64,000 bases of DNA from Gudongella oleilytica (GCF_004101785.1 NZ_CP035130.1:1488001-1552000), one strand, 5' to 3'; numbered from the stretch's first letter, positions 34,741 through 44,864 are shown. Program-made: numbers and translations. The notes: generated from the letters alone by a model not told the origin.

Positions 34741-37700
34741 TTATATTTCTTCCAATACCTTAGCAAACTCTTTCTCCACAAAGTCTGTTGAAATCCTTTT
34801 ATCAAACAGCTTCCCTTCTGAGATTGCTGCAAGTCTGGCTTTCCCATCCGGGAAGTTGAAGCCCCTGGTGTAAAGGATCTCAGTTCCTCCTATAGGCCAG
34901 TAAGTCGATCCATCTAACTTGAACAAATCCTTGTATTCAGGCACGGCCTTGGATACTTCCTCTGTAAGCTCCTCGACCTTTTTGTACTTATTGACTCTGC
35001 CGAGGATATACATCATCTCGTTTATCACCTGCCAGTTTGCGTAGCCGGTAAGCGGCGGGATTGCCGTGTTTGTCCACTGGATCCTTCTCTCACTGTTTGT
35101 GTAGGTCCCTTTTGATTCGGCATAGCTTACTGCAGGTATTACAACATCGGCCTTCTCTCCAGATGGGGTGAGATAAAGATCCTGTACTCCAAAGAACTCA
35201 AGCCCATCTAAATATTCAACAGGAATATCCTCGCCAAAGGACATCAATCCTTTTATCTTCCTTGCCCTGATACCCTCTACTACATCTTTCCAAGGCTTAT
35301 CTACTCCCAAATCCGCTAAGCCTTGGCTGTTATTCTTTGGCTTAAGCTGGATGATACCTCTTCTTGGCTTGCCAATCTGGCCTGAAATAACAGCAATATT
35401 TGCAAGCATTTTTGCAGCTTCAGCAGTAAGGTAGTTCTGATCAAATATTATGACGGGCTTCTTGGCCTCAAGATATAGCTCTGCAATATCAATTGCCTCA
35501 GGCTTAGGCTGTAATCCTTCAAGTGATGCCTTCAGCTCTTCAAAGCCTTCTGCATTCTTGGGCTCAAAGCCTTTGTCAATGATCACCTTCAGTATGCCCC
35601 TTAGGCAGGTAAGGTCATTATCCGGACAATCCACAGCGCTTGACCATTCATTTATCTGGTCATAGCTGTTATTTATTACTACCATCCTTGCTCCTCTGTC
35701 AACTGCATGCTTGACCTTAAGAGCAGCAATGGTATGGTCCTTCATCATATCAGCTCCCATAACGAGAATGAAGTCTGACTGCTTGATCTCTTCAAAGGTA
35801 TTTGACGATGCATCATAGCCAAGTACGTCCTTTATCCCGCCATAGGTTCTGTTGAAGCAAGTGATGTTTTCAGTTCCCAAAAATTCTGAAGCAAATTTCT
35901 TGGCAATGAATATCTCCTCATTGGTAAGCTTGTCGGATATTGCAACTGCAACCGATTCAGGACCATACTGGAGTTTGAGAGACTGAAGCTTCTTGGCAGC
36001 AAGTCTCATTCCCTGATCCCAGGTACCTTCTACGAGCTCGTCGCCCATCCTGACCAAAGGCTTGGAAAGTCTCGTCTTCTGCTTGCCTTGATTATATCCA
36101 AATCTTCCCTTGACGCACAGCAGGCCTTCATCTACCTTGCTTTCTTTATCTGGAACTGCTCTATAAAGCATTTCTCCACTTGTCTCTATGTCGATATTAC
36201 AGCCAACTGAACAGAAGGAGCATATCGTCTTAGTCTTCTCAGTTTCAACAGGCACCGATTTATCTATCTGCAGTCTCTCCTGAATTGCACCTACAGGGCA
36301 AACACTGACGCACTGTCCACAGGATATGCAGGATGTATCTGCCAGTCTCAGGTCTAAGGCCGGCTTTACAATGGTATCGAAGCCTCTGTCAACCAACCCG
36401 AGGGCCCCATTATCCATCACCTGGTCACATACCCTCACGCAAAGTCCGCAAAGAATACATTTGTCTGTATTTCTAACTATGAATGGGTGATCATCGTCCT
36501 GCTCCCTGTAATGTACCTCTCCTTCAAATCTTTCGGGCTGCACACCATAATCATTTGCATAGTTGTACAGCTTGCACTCAAAGAAGTCTCCACAACCGCA
36601 CTCCAGACACCTCATGGCATCCTTCACAGCCTGCTCTGGAGTAAAGCCAAGATTCACCTCATTAAAGTTGTTCTTTCTCTCTTCTGCTGACAGATGAGGC
36701 ATCGAAGATCTGTATTCTTTTGATCTATCTTTGTAATGCTCGCTTGTGAGATGTGTCCTCTCTACGACATAAGGTCTTCTGTATGGAATAACATGACCCT
36801 CAAGGTAAGAGTTAATTACCCCTACAGCCCGCTTAGCATCGCCTATCGCCTTAATGGCTATATTGGCTCCCTCATTGATCACATCGCCGCCGGCGAATAT
36901 CCCCTCAACATTTGTTTGATAGCTGTTCTCATCTACCGCAATGGTTCCTCTTTTTGTTTTCTCAAGGATCTCAAAGCCATCCAGAACTGATTCCTGTCCA
37001 ATCGCTCCAATGACAAGGTCTATGTCCAGGTACTCAAAGGATCCTTCAATTGGGATTGGCTTTCTTCTGCCGGATGCATCCTCCTCACCCAGCTCCATCT
37101 TCTGGAGCTTGATCCTTGCAGCTTTACCGTTTTCTTCAATTATTTCCAAAGGAGAGACGAGGAACTTGAAGATAACGCCCTCCTCTTTGGCCTCTTTTAT
37201 CTCAATAAGCTCAGCGGGCATTTCCTCCTCAGTTCTTCTGTAAAGTACATATACCTCCTTTGCTCCAAGCCTTACTGCAGTTCTGCATGCATCCATAGCT
37301 GTATTTCCGCCGCCTACTACAGCGACTCTTTCACCAATCATCATATTTTCATTGATCGTTGCTTTTCTTAGGAAGTCGATACCGCCGATAACTCCAGAAA
37401 GATCCTCGCCCTTTACTCTCAGGCTGGTGCTCTTCCAAGCCCCTATGGATATATAGCATGCATCAAAGTTGTTTCTTATGTAGGAAAGATCCAGTTGCTC
37501 ACCAACTTTGACATTATTGACGAATCTAACATTCATTTTCCTTATTATGTCTATCTCCTGATCGATAACGTGCCCAGGAAGCCTGTATTCAGGAATTCCA
37601 TATCTGAGCATCCCGCCCATTTCAGGCATCTGTTCATAAATTGTAACCTCATGTCCTGCAACTCTAAGGAAGTAGGCCGCTGAAAGTCCTCCTGGACCAC

Positions 37701-38301
37701 CGCCTATTATAGCTACCTTCTTTCCTGTCGGTTCGCCAAGCTCCGGCATAAAAACGTCGTCACTTGCGAGATCTATATCAGCAAGGAAGGATTTAAGATA
37801 TGCAATCGATATCGGTTCTTCCACAAGCTGTCTTCTGCAGGCAGTCTCGCATGGATGTGGGCACACCCTTCCTATACAAGCAGGAAGTGGCAGCTGCTCC
37901 TTTATGAGCTTTAAGCCTTCTCTGTATTCCATGTTTGCAGCAAGCCCTACATATCCCTGACAGTCTGTATATCCCGGACATGCAAGAACACATGGCGGTC
38001 TGCAGTCTCCTACGTGATCTGACAAAAGCAGCTCCAGCGCTGTTTTCCTTGAGCTCTTAACTCTGTCTGTGTTTGTATTTATTATCATCCCATCGGATGC
38101 AACAGTTGCACAGGACCTCAACAGCTTAGGAATACCCTCAACCTCTACGACGCACAGTCCGCAGGAACCGTATATCTCTACCCTTTCATCAAAGCACATG
38201 GTAGGGATTTCTATTTTGTTTGCTCTGGCAATGTCAAGAATCGTCTGACCTGCATTACCCTTAACTTCTTTTCCATTGATATTCAAATTTATAACAGACA
38301 T
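34741..38301 (-). CDS. NuoG-like / GltD-like fusion subunit of a flavin/Fe-S complex
   Basis: 1186 residues. Order: 2Fe-2S ferredoxin domain (1-80, CFDERVEIYGSCGLC), GltD-type part with Fe-S cysteines DCRPPCVLACPGYTDC near 95 and FAD/NAD sites IIGGGPGGLSAAYF near 200 and VVGGGNTAMDACR near 330, two 4Fe-4S motifs near 615 and 655 (CILCGLCVRVC, CISCGQCVSVC), then a NuoG/Fdh-type domain (CSFCSVGC near 695 to the end). The Cys or Sec of formate dehydrogenases is missing at the expected place (NITCFNRTYGG), so the last domain is probably structural as in NuoG. The GltD part suggests NADP(H) use, as in NfnB and Sporomusa-type transhydrogenase. ATG at 38301 after GGTGG. Confidence 0.88.
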   Translation of the reverse strand: MSVINLNINGKEVKGNAGQTILDIARANKIEIPTMCFDERVEIYGSCGLCVVEVEGIPKLLRSCATVASDGMIINTNTDRVKSSRKTALELLLSDHVGDCRPPCVLACPGYTDCQGYVGLAANMEYREGLKLIKEQLPLPACIGRVCPHPCETACRRQLVEEPISIAYLKSFLADIDLASDDVFMPELGEPTGKKVAIIGGGPGGLSAAYFLRVAGHEVTIYEQMPEMGGMLRYGIPEYRLPGHVIDQEIDIIRKMNVRFVNNVKVGEQLDLSYIRNNFDACYISIGAWKSTSLRVKGEDLSGVIGGIDFLRKATINENMMIGERVAVVGGGNTAMDACRTAVRLGAKEVYVLYRRTEEEMPAELIEIKEAKEEGVIFKFLVSPLEIIEENGKAARIKLQKMELGEEDASGRRKPIPIEGSFEYLDIDLVIGAIGQESVLDGFEILEKTKRGTIAVDENSYQTNVEGIFAGGDVINEGANIAIKAIGDAKRAVGVINSYLEGHVIPYRRPYVVERTHLTSEHYKDRSKEYRSSMPHLSAEERKNNFNEVNLGFTPEQAVKDAMRCLECGCGDFFECKLYNYANDYGVQPERFEGEVHYREQDDDHPFIVRNTDKCILCGLCVRVCDQVMDNGALGLVDRGFDTIVKPALDLRLADTSCISCGQCVSVCPVGAIQERLQIDKSVPVETEKTKTICSFCSVGCNIDIETSGEMLYRAVPDKESKVDEGLLCVKGRFGYNQGKQKTRLSKPLVRMGDELVEGTWDQGMRLAAKKLQSLKLQYGPESVAVAISDKLTNEEIFIAKKFASEFLGTENITCFNRTYGGIKDVLGYDASSNTFEEIKQSDFILVMGADMMKDHTIAALKVKHAVDRGARMVVINNSYDQINEWSSAVDCPDNDLTCLRGILKVIIDKGFEPKNAEGFEELKASLEGLQPKPEAIDIAELYLEAKKPVIIFDQNYLTAEAAKMLANIAVISGQIGKPRRGIIQLKPKNNSQGLADLGVDKPWKDVVEGIRARKIKGLMSFGEDIPVEYLDGLEFFGVQDLYLTPSGEKADVVIPAVSYAESKGTYTNSERRIQWTNTAIPPLTGYANWQVINEMMYILGRVNKYKKVEELTEEVSKAVPEYKDLFKLDGSTYWPIGGTEILYTRGFNFPDGKARLAAISEGKLFDKRISTDFVEKEFAKVLEEI

Positions 38302-38317
38302 ATTCACCCCCACCTTT

Positions 38318-40063
38318 CTATCTTATTTCTATAGCATCAAATTTACAAACCTCATAGCATTTACCGCACTTGATACATATGTCCTGATCTATCTTGTGGA
38401 TCAGTTTGGGCTCACCAGTTATGGCTCCAACCGGGCAGCTTCTCTTACACATTCCACAGCCTATACAGTTGTCAAGAATGTCATATCTGATGAGCGCCTT
38501 ACAGGATTTTGATGGACATTTCTTGTCATGTATATGAGCTTCATACTCATCCCTGAAATATCTGATCGTACTCAGGACAGGATTTGGAGCCGTCTGCCCA
38601 AGGCCACACAGTGAACCGTCCTTGACCTCGACTGCCAGGCTCTCCAGCAGCTCAATATCGCCAGGTCTTCCTTTCCCGTCAACTATTCTTTCAAGTATCT
38701 CAAGCATCCTCTTGGTTCCAAGTCTGCAGTGTATGCACTTGCCGCAGGATTCCTTACGTGTAAAGTCCAGGAAGAATCTTGCCATTGAAACCATACAGGT
38801 TGAATCATCCATTACTACCATTCCGCCAGAGCCCATTATTGCCCCGACCTTTCCAAGTGATTCATAATCTACGGTAGTATCCTCAAGATGTGCAGGAATA
38901 CATCCACCCGAAGGTCCCCCCATCTGAACCGCTTTAAACTTCTTGTCGTTTAGTATACCGCCTCCAATACCGTATATGATTTCCTTGATTGGCATTCCCA
39001 TTGGAACCTCCACAAGGCCACCTTTCTTTATCTTTCCGGTAAGAGCAAAAACCTTGGTTCCCTTTGACCTTTCAGTACCATAAGCTGCAAAGGCTGCTCC
39101 GCCTTTCCTGATTATCCATGGAACGTTGGCAAATGTCTCGACGTTATTAATGTTTGTAGGTTGCCCCCAATAGCCTTTTTGTGCCGGGAACGGAGGCTTA
39201 AGTCTTGGCATTCCTCTCTCGCCCTCAAGTGATGCTATCAAGGCAGTCTCCTCACCGCATACGAATGCTCCCGCACCAGCTTTTATTCTGATATCAAAAT
39301 TAAAATTAGAACCAAAAATCTTTTTACCAAGATAGCCTGCTTCTCTGGCCTGTCTTATGGCAATTTCCAACCTCTTGATTGCAAGGGGATACTCTGCTCT
39401 TACATAGATAACGCCTTCCTCTGCACCTATTGCATAAGCACCTATAGCCATACCCTCCAAAAGTCTGTGTGGATCCCCTTCAAGTATGGACCTGTCCATA
39501 AATGCGCCTGGATCTCCCTCATCCGCATTACAGACCATAAACTTTGGCGTTGATTTTTCCCTATAAGCTGCATTCCATTTGAACCAGGTCGGGAATCCCG
39601 CACCACCTCTTCCACGGAGGCCTGATTCTTTCATTTCTTCAATCACTTGCTCCTGAGTCATTTCAGTAAGACACTTCTTAAGGGCTTCGTATCCCCCTCT
39701 TTCTATGTACTCTTCCAGTCTTTCCGGATTTATTATCCCGCAATTTTCTATTGCAATTCTTACTTGTTTTCCAAGTGCTTCCTCGTCGACAGCAGATATC
39801 TTGTGTGAACCTTCCTCTTCCTTTGCCAAAGCCTTATGAACAAGACCAAGGACATCATCACCTGATACCTTCACGTATCTTTCTAAATTATTATTCTCAT
39901 CATAAATGTCCACTATTGGCTCGAGGTGGCACATCCCAACGCAGCCAGTAATCTCAAGATCGATATCGAGCCTGTTGTTTTTGACCTCACCATTCAGGAC
40001 ATCGTATACTTTTCTGGCTCCAGCTGCTATCCCGCAGCTGCCAAGACCGACGACAACCTTCAT
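38318..40063 (-). CDS. NuoF-like FMN/NADH subunit with extra ferredoxin domains
   Basis: 581 residues. Thioredoxin-like 2Fe-2S domain (1-90), then NuoF core with FMN/NADH site GRGGAGFPTWFKW near residue 150 and GDPGAFMDRSILEGDPHR, 4Fe-4S site SCGKCIHCRLGTKRM near 440, and two C-terminal 4Fe-4S motifs (CIGCGMCKRSCP, CIKCGKCYEVC). This is the HydB/HymB layout of soluble bifurcating hydrogenases and formate dehydrogenases. It reduces or oxidises NAD(H). Middle gene of a three-gene operon; no hydrogenase gene is attached. Confidence 0.93.
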   Translation of the reverse strand: MKVVVGLGSCGIAAGARKVYDVLNGEVKNNRLDIDLEITGCVGMCHLEPIVDIYDENNNLERYVKVSGDDVLGLVHKALAKEEEGSHKISAVDEEALGKQVRIAIENCGIINPERLEEYIERGGYEALKKCLTEMTQEQVIEEMKESGLRGRGGAGFPTWFKWNAAYREKSTPKFMVCNADEGDPGAFMDRSILEGDPHRLLEGMAIGAYAIGAEEGVIYVRAEYPLAIKRLEIAIRQAREAGYLGKKIFGSNFNFDIRIKAGAGAFVCGEETALIASLEGERGMPRLKPPFPAQKGYWGQPTNINNVETFANVPWIIRKGGAAFAAYGTERSKGTKVFALTGKIKKGGLVEVPMGMPIKEIIYGIGGGILNDKKFKAVQMGGPSGGCIPAHLEDTTVDYESLGKVGAIMGSGGMVVMDDSTCMVSMARFFLDFTRKESCGKCIHCRLGTKRMLEILERIVDGKGRPGDIELLESLAVEVKDGSLCGLGQTAPNPVLSTIRYFRDEYEAHIHDKKCPSKSCKALIRYDILDNCIGCGMCKRSCPVGAITGEPKLIHKIDQDICIKCGKCYEVCKFDAIEIR

Positions 40064-40597
40064 TTAATTCCCCTCCCTTTGAGCCAAGGTAGCTTTTCTC
40101 AGGCTCCTAAGAATATCCTTTGTCTTCTGAGGAGTCAAGCTTCCATATGTTTCTCCGTTTATCATCATTACAGGAGAAAGACTGCAGCAGCCAAGACAGG
40201 CTACATTATTAAGTGTAAAAACATTATCATCTGTAGTTTCGCCGTTCTTGATCCCAAGTTCTTCATTAATAGCTTCCTCTATGTTGTCTGCACCGTTTAC
40301 ATGACAGGCCGTACCTTTACAAAGCATTATCAGGTTCTCTCCAACAGGATTCAGCCTGAACTGGGTGTAAAAGGTAGCTACCCCATAGACTTGAGAGCTG
40401 TATATACCAGTCTCTCCAGATATGTACTCCAGCACTGACATTGGGAGGTAACCATAGGTTTCCTGTGCATATTGAAGAATAGTTATAAGACTTCCCTTTA
40501 CCTCTTTGTACTTGGCTATGACTGAATCCATTTTTGAAAGGTCAACGGCCTCATCCAGGAAGTGTGATTTTAGTTCCTTTGCTCCACAGCAGCCCAC
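40064..40597 (-). CDS. NuoE-like 2Fe-2S subunit
   Basis: 177 residues, thioredoxin-fold 2Fe-2S protein like NuoE/HymA. Cluster cysteines lie in LCKGTACHVNGA near residue 95 and LGCCSLSPVMMING near 135. The GTG start follows GGAG with eight-base spacing. The stop is directly before the ATG of the NuoF-like gene. It supplies the electron relay from FMN to partner proteins. Confidence 0.93.
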   Translation of the reverse strand: MGCCGAKELKSHFLDEAVDLSKMDSVIAKYKEVKGSLITILQYAQETYGYLPMSVLEYISGETGIYSSQVYGVATFYTQFRLNPVGENLIMLCKGTACHVNGADNIEEAINEELGIKNGETTDDNVFTLNNVACLGCCSLSPVMMINGETYGSLTPQKTKDILRSLRKATLAQREGN

Positions 40598-40638
40598 AAT
40601 ATCAACTCCTTTGCTCTTAGATATAGTTCAACAAGTCC

Positions 40639-40667
40639 ATTATATAATAAAGAATCTGAATTAACAA
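40639..40667 (-). promoter_or_regulatory. Promoter of the NuoEFG-like operon
   Basis: TTGTTA (40662-40667), 17-base spacer, TATAAT (40639-40644) on the minus strand. Confidence 0.75.
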
Positions 40668-40800
40668 TCTAAAGAGTCGTTATATAGAAAACATTCAATT
40701 TCCATTAATATACATTTGACCCATTCCTTAAATTGAGCCAATCCCAAGTTGCTTCGTAAGAAATCGAATGTTCATTTTGCAGTACTTATAATAAAAAAAT

Positions 40801-40821
40801 TCATCCGGCCTTGCCGGATGA
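40801..40821 (-). terminator. Terminator after pmbA
   Basis: Arms TCATCCGGC and GCCGGATGA, three-base loop, followed by TTTTTTTATT on the minus strand. It ends the nine-gene operon that starts near 49960. Confidence 0.93.
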
Positions 40822-40824
40822 TAA

Positions 40825-42174
40825 TCATATGCCTGATATGGAGATTCTCTCAACCAACACACTTGGCGATCCAAAATGTCCATTACCAGGAAGTGTAAAC
40901 TTAAGGTCAGAGCCTATTTCTTCAACGTGTAACAGTAGGTCATAAAAATTCCCGGATATCGTTATTCCATTAACAGGGTCCTCTTTTTTTCCCTTCTTTA
41001 TTAAATAACCTTGGGCTTGTACAGAAAAATCTCCTGAGACTGTATCAAGGCCAGAGTGAATACCTGCAACCTTAGTTATCAGGATACCTCCGTCAGCTCT
41101 CTCCAGCAATTCTTCCAGTTCATGCTCGCCAGGTTCCATGTAGAAATTTGTCGGGCTTACACCAATTGCCGTCTTATATGATGTTCTGAATCCATTCCCT
41201 GTTGATTCAGTCATATCCTTTTCAGCTGTTCGAATATTGTGTAGATATGTCCTTAAAACTCCACTCTCCACAATCAGTTTCCTGGATGTGGGTATTCCCT
41301 CATCATCAAAGCTGGAGCCAGAAAAGCCATCCTTATGAAAAGGATCGTCAATCAGCGTCACTCCCGACGAGGCTATTTCCATTCCCAGCTTCCCCTTTAA
41401 GCCGGACAATCCCTTCTGGACATTATCTGCTGAAAATATAGGAGAAAAGGCTTCAAGCAGCTCAGCAAAAACATTATACCTTATGACTGCAGGGTACATA
41501 CCGCTTGCAACAGGAGATGCTCCCAGCATTGAAAGTGATTCCTCTGCCGCTTCCTCGGACATTTTATCGATATCCATTTCCAAAGGGTTTCTGAAAAGTC
41601 TGTAGCTGGATCCAGTCTTTGTATCAGTGCCATTCCTTGAAACTACTGATACATATGCGAAGCCTCCTTCATCAGAATGTTCCAGATCAAGTCCCTTGCT
41701 ATTCCTTACTATTCTCCTGGACTTAAATTCCTGGTACATGCATTCCTGGACTGATTGTATCCTACTGTCCCGTGAAAGTGTCTTCTCTTCAAGCTGAAGC
41801 ATTGCTTTTATCTTATCCTCTGTTGTAATCGAGTTAAGCTTATTCTTCGGCTCAGGCATTGCATCATAGCTTTCCCCTGCTTCAGGGAGTGTAAGCCTTG
41901 TGTCAGTCTCTACTGACTCAGCACTGGAGAGAGCTCCTTCTATAAGTATATCAACTGACTTATCGTCGATGGCCTCTGTATAGGAGTAACCCGGCGAGCC
42001 TTTGAGTATCCCTCTAAGAGAAACCCCTGAAGTATTTGAGAAGCTGAATTTATCCAGTTCCCCCTTAAATACCCCTATCTTCAGGTTTTCGCTCTCTACC
42101 CTGAAAATCTCAGCTTCTTCAAAGATAACCCTGGATTTCTGAAATATTTTTCTGGTAAAGGTATTAAACTCCAC
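40825..42174 (-). CDS. pmbA: TldD/PmbA-family protein, PmbA (TldE)-type subunit
   Basis: 449 residues. Partner of TldD in a heterodimeric zinc protease that trims unfolded or RiPP precursor peptides in other bacteria. No HExxxH motif is seen, as expected for the non-catalytic subunit. GTG start overlaps the last base of the tldD stop, so the two are coupled. The sequence DTVSGDFSVQAQGYLIKKGK near residue 370 is the family C-terminal signature. Confidence 0.92.
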   Translation of the reverse strand: MEFNTFTRKIFQKSRVIFEEAEIFRVESENLKIGVFKGELDKFSFSNTSGVSLRGILKGSPGYSYTEAIDDKSVDILIEGALSSAESVETDTRLTLPEAGESYDAMPEPKNKLNSITTEDKIKAMLQLEEKTLSRDSRIQSVQECMYQEFKSRRIVRNSKGLDLEHSDEGGFAYVSVVSRNGTDTKTGSSYRLFRNPLEMDIDKMSEEAAEESLSMLGASPVASGMYPAVIRYNVFAELLEAFSPIFSADNVQKGLSGLKGKLGMEIASSGVTLIDDPFHKDGFSGSSFDDEGIPTSRKLIVESGVLRTYLHNIRTAEKDMTESTGNGFRTSYKTAIGVSPTNFYMEPGEHELEELLERADGGILITKVAGIHSGLDTVSGDFSVQAQGYLIKKGKKEDPVNGITISGNFYDLLLHVEEIGSDLKFTLPGNGHFGSPSVLVERISISGI

Positions 42175-43562
42175 TATTTATCACCATTCCTTCCACCAAC
42201 AGTCAAGCTGCTTACTCTTATCATAGGCTGCCCTACATTTGCCGGAATTGAACCACTTTCAGCACCGCACATCCCCTGTCCCAATGCCAGGTTGTTTCCC
42301 ACTGCATCAATAAGCTCAAGTACCTTGACACCGTTGCCGACAATAGTTGCACCTCTTAACGGCCTTGTGAGTCTACCATTTTTTATGAGGTAACCCTCCA
42401 TTACAGCGAAATTGAAGTCACCTGTAGCCGGGTCCACACTTCCGCCTCCAAGGCTTTTAGCATACAAACCATATTCTGTGGTTGAGATAATATCCATGGG
42501 ATCCATATCTCCATTTGCAATAAAGGTATTATTCATCCTTGAGGTCGGAGAGAATCTATATGACTGTCTTCTTGCAGAACCAGTAGATTCCATACCCATA
42601 CGCTTGCCATTCAGCTTGTCTACCAGGTAGGATTTAAGAACCCCATTCTCGATAAGGATATTTCTCCTGGTAGGTGTTCCTTCATCATCGATTCCTGTAG
42701 TGCCCCAGCCGTTTGCTAATGTTCCATCATCTATAGCAGTTACCAATGGTGAAGCCACCATTTCGCCCAGCTTACCACCAAAAGCGGATACTCCCTTTGA
42801 TACAAATGAAGCCTCTAGAGCATGTCCGCATGCTTCGTGAAACAGGACCCCTCCAAATCCGTTGTCTATGACTACCGGCATTATTCCACTGGGAGAATAT
42901 TCTCCATGTATCATTTCTACAGCAATCCTTGAGGCTTCTTCAGCTATTTTTTCAACCGGATTGATGGAATAGAACTCGAAGCCCATCGATGCCCCTGGTG
43001 CATTATAGCCCTGCTGCATTTCCCCGTTCAGAGAAGCAACAGATGAAACTGCAAAACGGGTCCTTATTCTTTTATCAATGATCCACAACCCTTCAGAATT
43101 GGCAATTAAAATGTCCTGCTCTTCCTCCATGTAGCTTGAGGTTACCTGAGTTATCAGGTTACTATAACCCTTAGCAGAAGAATATGCCCTTTTCAGCAAT
43201 TCAAGCTTCTCTGCTCTTGGAGTGCTGAAAAGCAGTTTATCAACCATGTTATAAATGGGAGCATCTTTCTTGTTGAATGCTAACTCTTTGGGCGAACCTT
43301 CTTTTATTGACTGCGCTGCCTCTGAAGCGAGCCTGACCATGTTATCCTCCGATGTGTCATTGGTATAAGCATATATGCTTTTAAGACCATTTATTATTCT
43401 GATGCCGGCACCATAGTCTCTACCGGATAAACTATCCTCAACAAGCCCTCCTACAGTCTTGATATTCCCAATAAGCTTATCCTCGGCAAAAATTTCAACA
43501 AATTCAGCACCCTTCATCATAGCAGCATTTATTGTATTGCTGACCACTCTTTCACTTAGCAT
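42174..43562 (-). CDS. tldD: TldD-family zinc metalloprotease
   Basis: 462 residues. The zinc motif HEACGH (HExxxH) is at about residue 240 within FGGVLFHEACGHALEASF, and the C-terminal GSVDPATGDFNFAVMEGYLIKNG is characteristic. With PmbA it forms the active protease. Start overlaps the CYTH gene end by about 11 bases. No RiPP precursor gene was noticed nearby, so the substrate is unknown. Confidence 0.94.
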   Translation of the reverse strand: MLSERVVSNTINAAMMKGAEFVEIFAEDKLIGNIKTVGGLVEDSLSGRDYGAGIRIINGLKSIYAYTNDTSEDNMVRLASEAAQSIKEGSPKELAFNKKDAPIYNMVDKLLFSTPRAEKLELLKRAYSSAKGYSNLITQVTSSYMEEEQDILIANSEGLWIIDKRIRTRFAVSSVASLNGEMQQGYNAPGASMGFEFYSINPVEKIAEEASRIAVEMIHGEYSPSGIMPVVIDNGFGGVLFHEACGHALEASFVSKGVSAFGGKLGEMVASPLVTAIDDGTLANGWGTTGIDDEGTPTRRNILIENGVLKSYLVDKLNGKRMGMESTGSARRQSYRFSPTSRMNNTFIANGDMDPMDIISTTEYGLYAKSLGGGSVDPATGDFNFAVMEGYLIKNGRLTRPLRGATIVGNGVKVLELIDAVGNNLALGQGMCGAESGSIPANVGQPMIRVSSLTVGGRNGDK

Positions 43563-44109
43563 CTGTATCCTCCCTTAACTTCCTCTGCAGTTCCACTATT
43601 GACAATCTGGAGACACTCTCTGGCTTTATTTGAAGAACTCCCAGGATCTCTGCAAGTTTTTCCTCGTTGTTGACTTCTATTTCCATGTAAGGATTTGGGT
43701 AAGTTTCCTTATCCCAGACATCTAAGTCAAGCCTTGCCCCGTAAAACAGATAAGATGTTCTGTCCTTAAAGCCAACAGTCACTTTATCAAATCCGAGCTC
43801 TCTTAAGATACTAAGCATGGTATTACTGTCGTCTATAGTCACATTAAGCTCCACATTTTCCCTCAAAACTTCATTACGAAGATTTTTTTTAAGAGTAAGC
43901 TCTGAAAACTCGTTTCCTGAAATAAGGTCTTCGGTATGTCTTATTCTTAAGTATGCATCAAGAAAAGACTTGATCGGCCTTGATTCAGAGTCTATAAGGA
44001 TATTAGTCTGTTTCTCTTTTGATATAAGCTTTCCACCCAAAGCAATTATTTTTTTCTCCATTTCTTCAGGCTCGATGCCCAGAATCTTTACTTCCAGCTC
44101 TCTGATCAT
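43552..44109 (-). CDS. CYTH-domain protein (class IV adenylate cyclase / ThTPase-like)
   Basis: 185 residues forming the CYTH triphosphate tunnel fold. The ExExK signature is ELEVKI at the N terminus, with later acidic and basic strands (AYLRIRHTE, LTLKKNL, LDLDVWDKET, YMEIEVNNEE). Members act on triphosphate-containing substrates such as ATP, thiamin triphosphate or tripolyphosphate. The exact reaction cannot be read. Its ends overlap NagB and TldD genes by 4 and 11 bases. Confidence 0.88.
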   Translation of the reverse strand: MIRELEVKILGIEPEEMEKKIIALGGKLISKEKQTNILIDSESRPIKSFLDAYLRIRHTEDLISGNEFSELTLKKNLRNEVLRENVELNVTIDDSNTMLSILRELGFDKVTVGFKDRTSYLFYGARLDLDVWDKETYPNPYMEIEVNNEEKLAEILGVLQIKPESVSRLSIVELQRKLREDTDAK

Positions 44110-44864
44110 ACAATAGCACCAGCCATTATTCTTCTATCTACAAGTGAGAAAGCTTCCTGGTCACATATCAATGTCACATCAGGGTGTAATAGCAGGAGAG
44201 AAGCAGGCAGCCAGGTGGTCACTTTACCTGAATTCAGTACTTGGCCTATAGCTTCAGCTTTTCCCTCTCCACTTGCCAGGAGTAATATTCTCCTGGCTTT
44301 CATAATACTCCCTATTCCCATGGATATTGCTTCTGTTGGAACGTTCTCCTTCGATTCGAAAAACCTGGAATTGTCTTCAATGGTCTTTTTACTTAGCTTT
44401 ACAAGATCTGTTCCAAGATTCAGTTCCTCTGCAGGTTCGTTAAAGGCAACGTGACCATTTGAACCTATTCCAAGTATCTGAAGATCGATCCCTCCGGCAT
44501 TTTCTATCATTCGGTCGTAAAGTCTGCCATATGTCCTGGGATCATTAGTCATACCATCAGGAACATGAGTATTATCTTTGTTGATATTGATATGATCGAA
44601 CAAATTGTAATTCATAAAATAATTGTAGCTGTCATGGTTAGATGCTCTTAATCCAATGTATTCATCCAAATTGAAGGTAGTGACCCCGGAAAAATCGAGG
44701 CTATGCTCTAAATATCTTTTTATTAATTCCCTGTAGGTCCCGACAGGGGTTGATCCAGTGGCAAGACCTAATACAGCATTACCATTGGAAGAAACCAGTT
44801 CCTCGATTATATCTGCTGCTTTTCTGCTCAATTCATTATAGCTGTTAGCCAAAATTATTTTCAT
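44106..44864 (-). CDS. nagB: Glucosamine-6-phosphate deaminase
   Basis: 252 residues. Converts glucosamine 6-phosphate to fructose 6-phosphate and ammonia. Motifs: VLGLATGSTPVGTYREL near residue 33, TFNLDEYIGL near 64 and ILGIGSNGHVAFNEPA near 128. The C-terminal allosteric residues of E. coli NagB cannot be judged. It overlaps the phosphoesterase gene by 20 bases. No nagA or transport gene is adjacent, which is unusual for a catabolic nagB. Confidence 0.95.
   Translation of the reverse strand: MKIILANSYNELSRKAADIIEELVSSNGNAVLGLATGSTPVGTYRELIKRYLEHSLDFSGVTTFNLDEYIGLRASNHDSYNYFMNYNLFDHININKDNTHVPDGMTNDPRTYGRLYDRMIENAGGIDLQILGIGSNGHVAFNEPAEELNLGTDLVKLSKKTIEDNSRFFESKENVPTEAISMGIGSIMKARRILLLASGEGKAEAIGQVLNSGKVTTWLPASLLLLHPDVTLICDQEAFSLVDRRIMAGAIV

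Noticed and set aside
34741-38301. Formate dehydrogenase catalytic subunit
   Set aside because: The C-terminal domain resembles FdhA, but the Cys/Sec position is not conserved and the rest is NuoG/GltD-like.
38318-40597. Subunits of an iron-only hydrogenase
   Set aside because: HymA/HymB-like genes are present, but no H-cluster protein is encoded in the operon.
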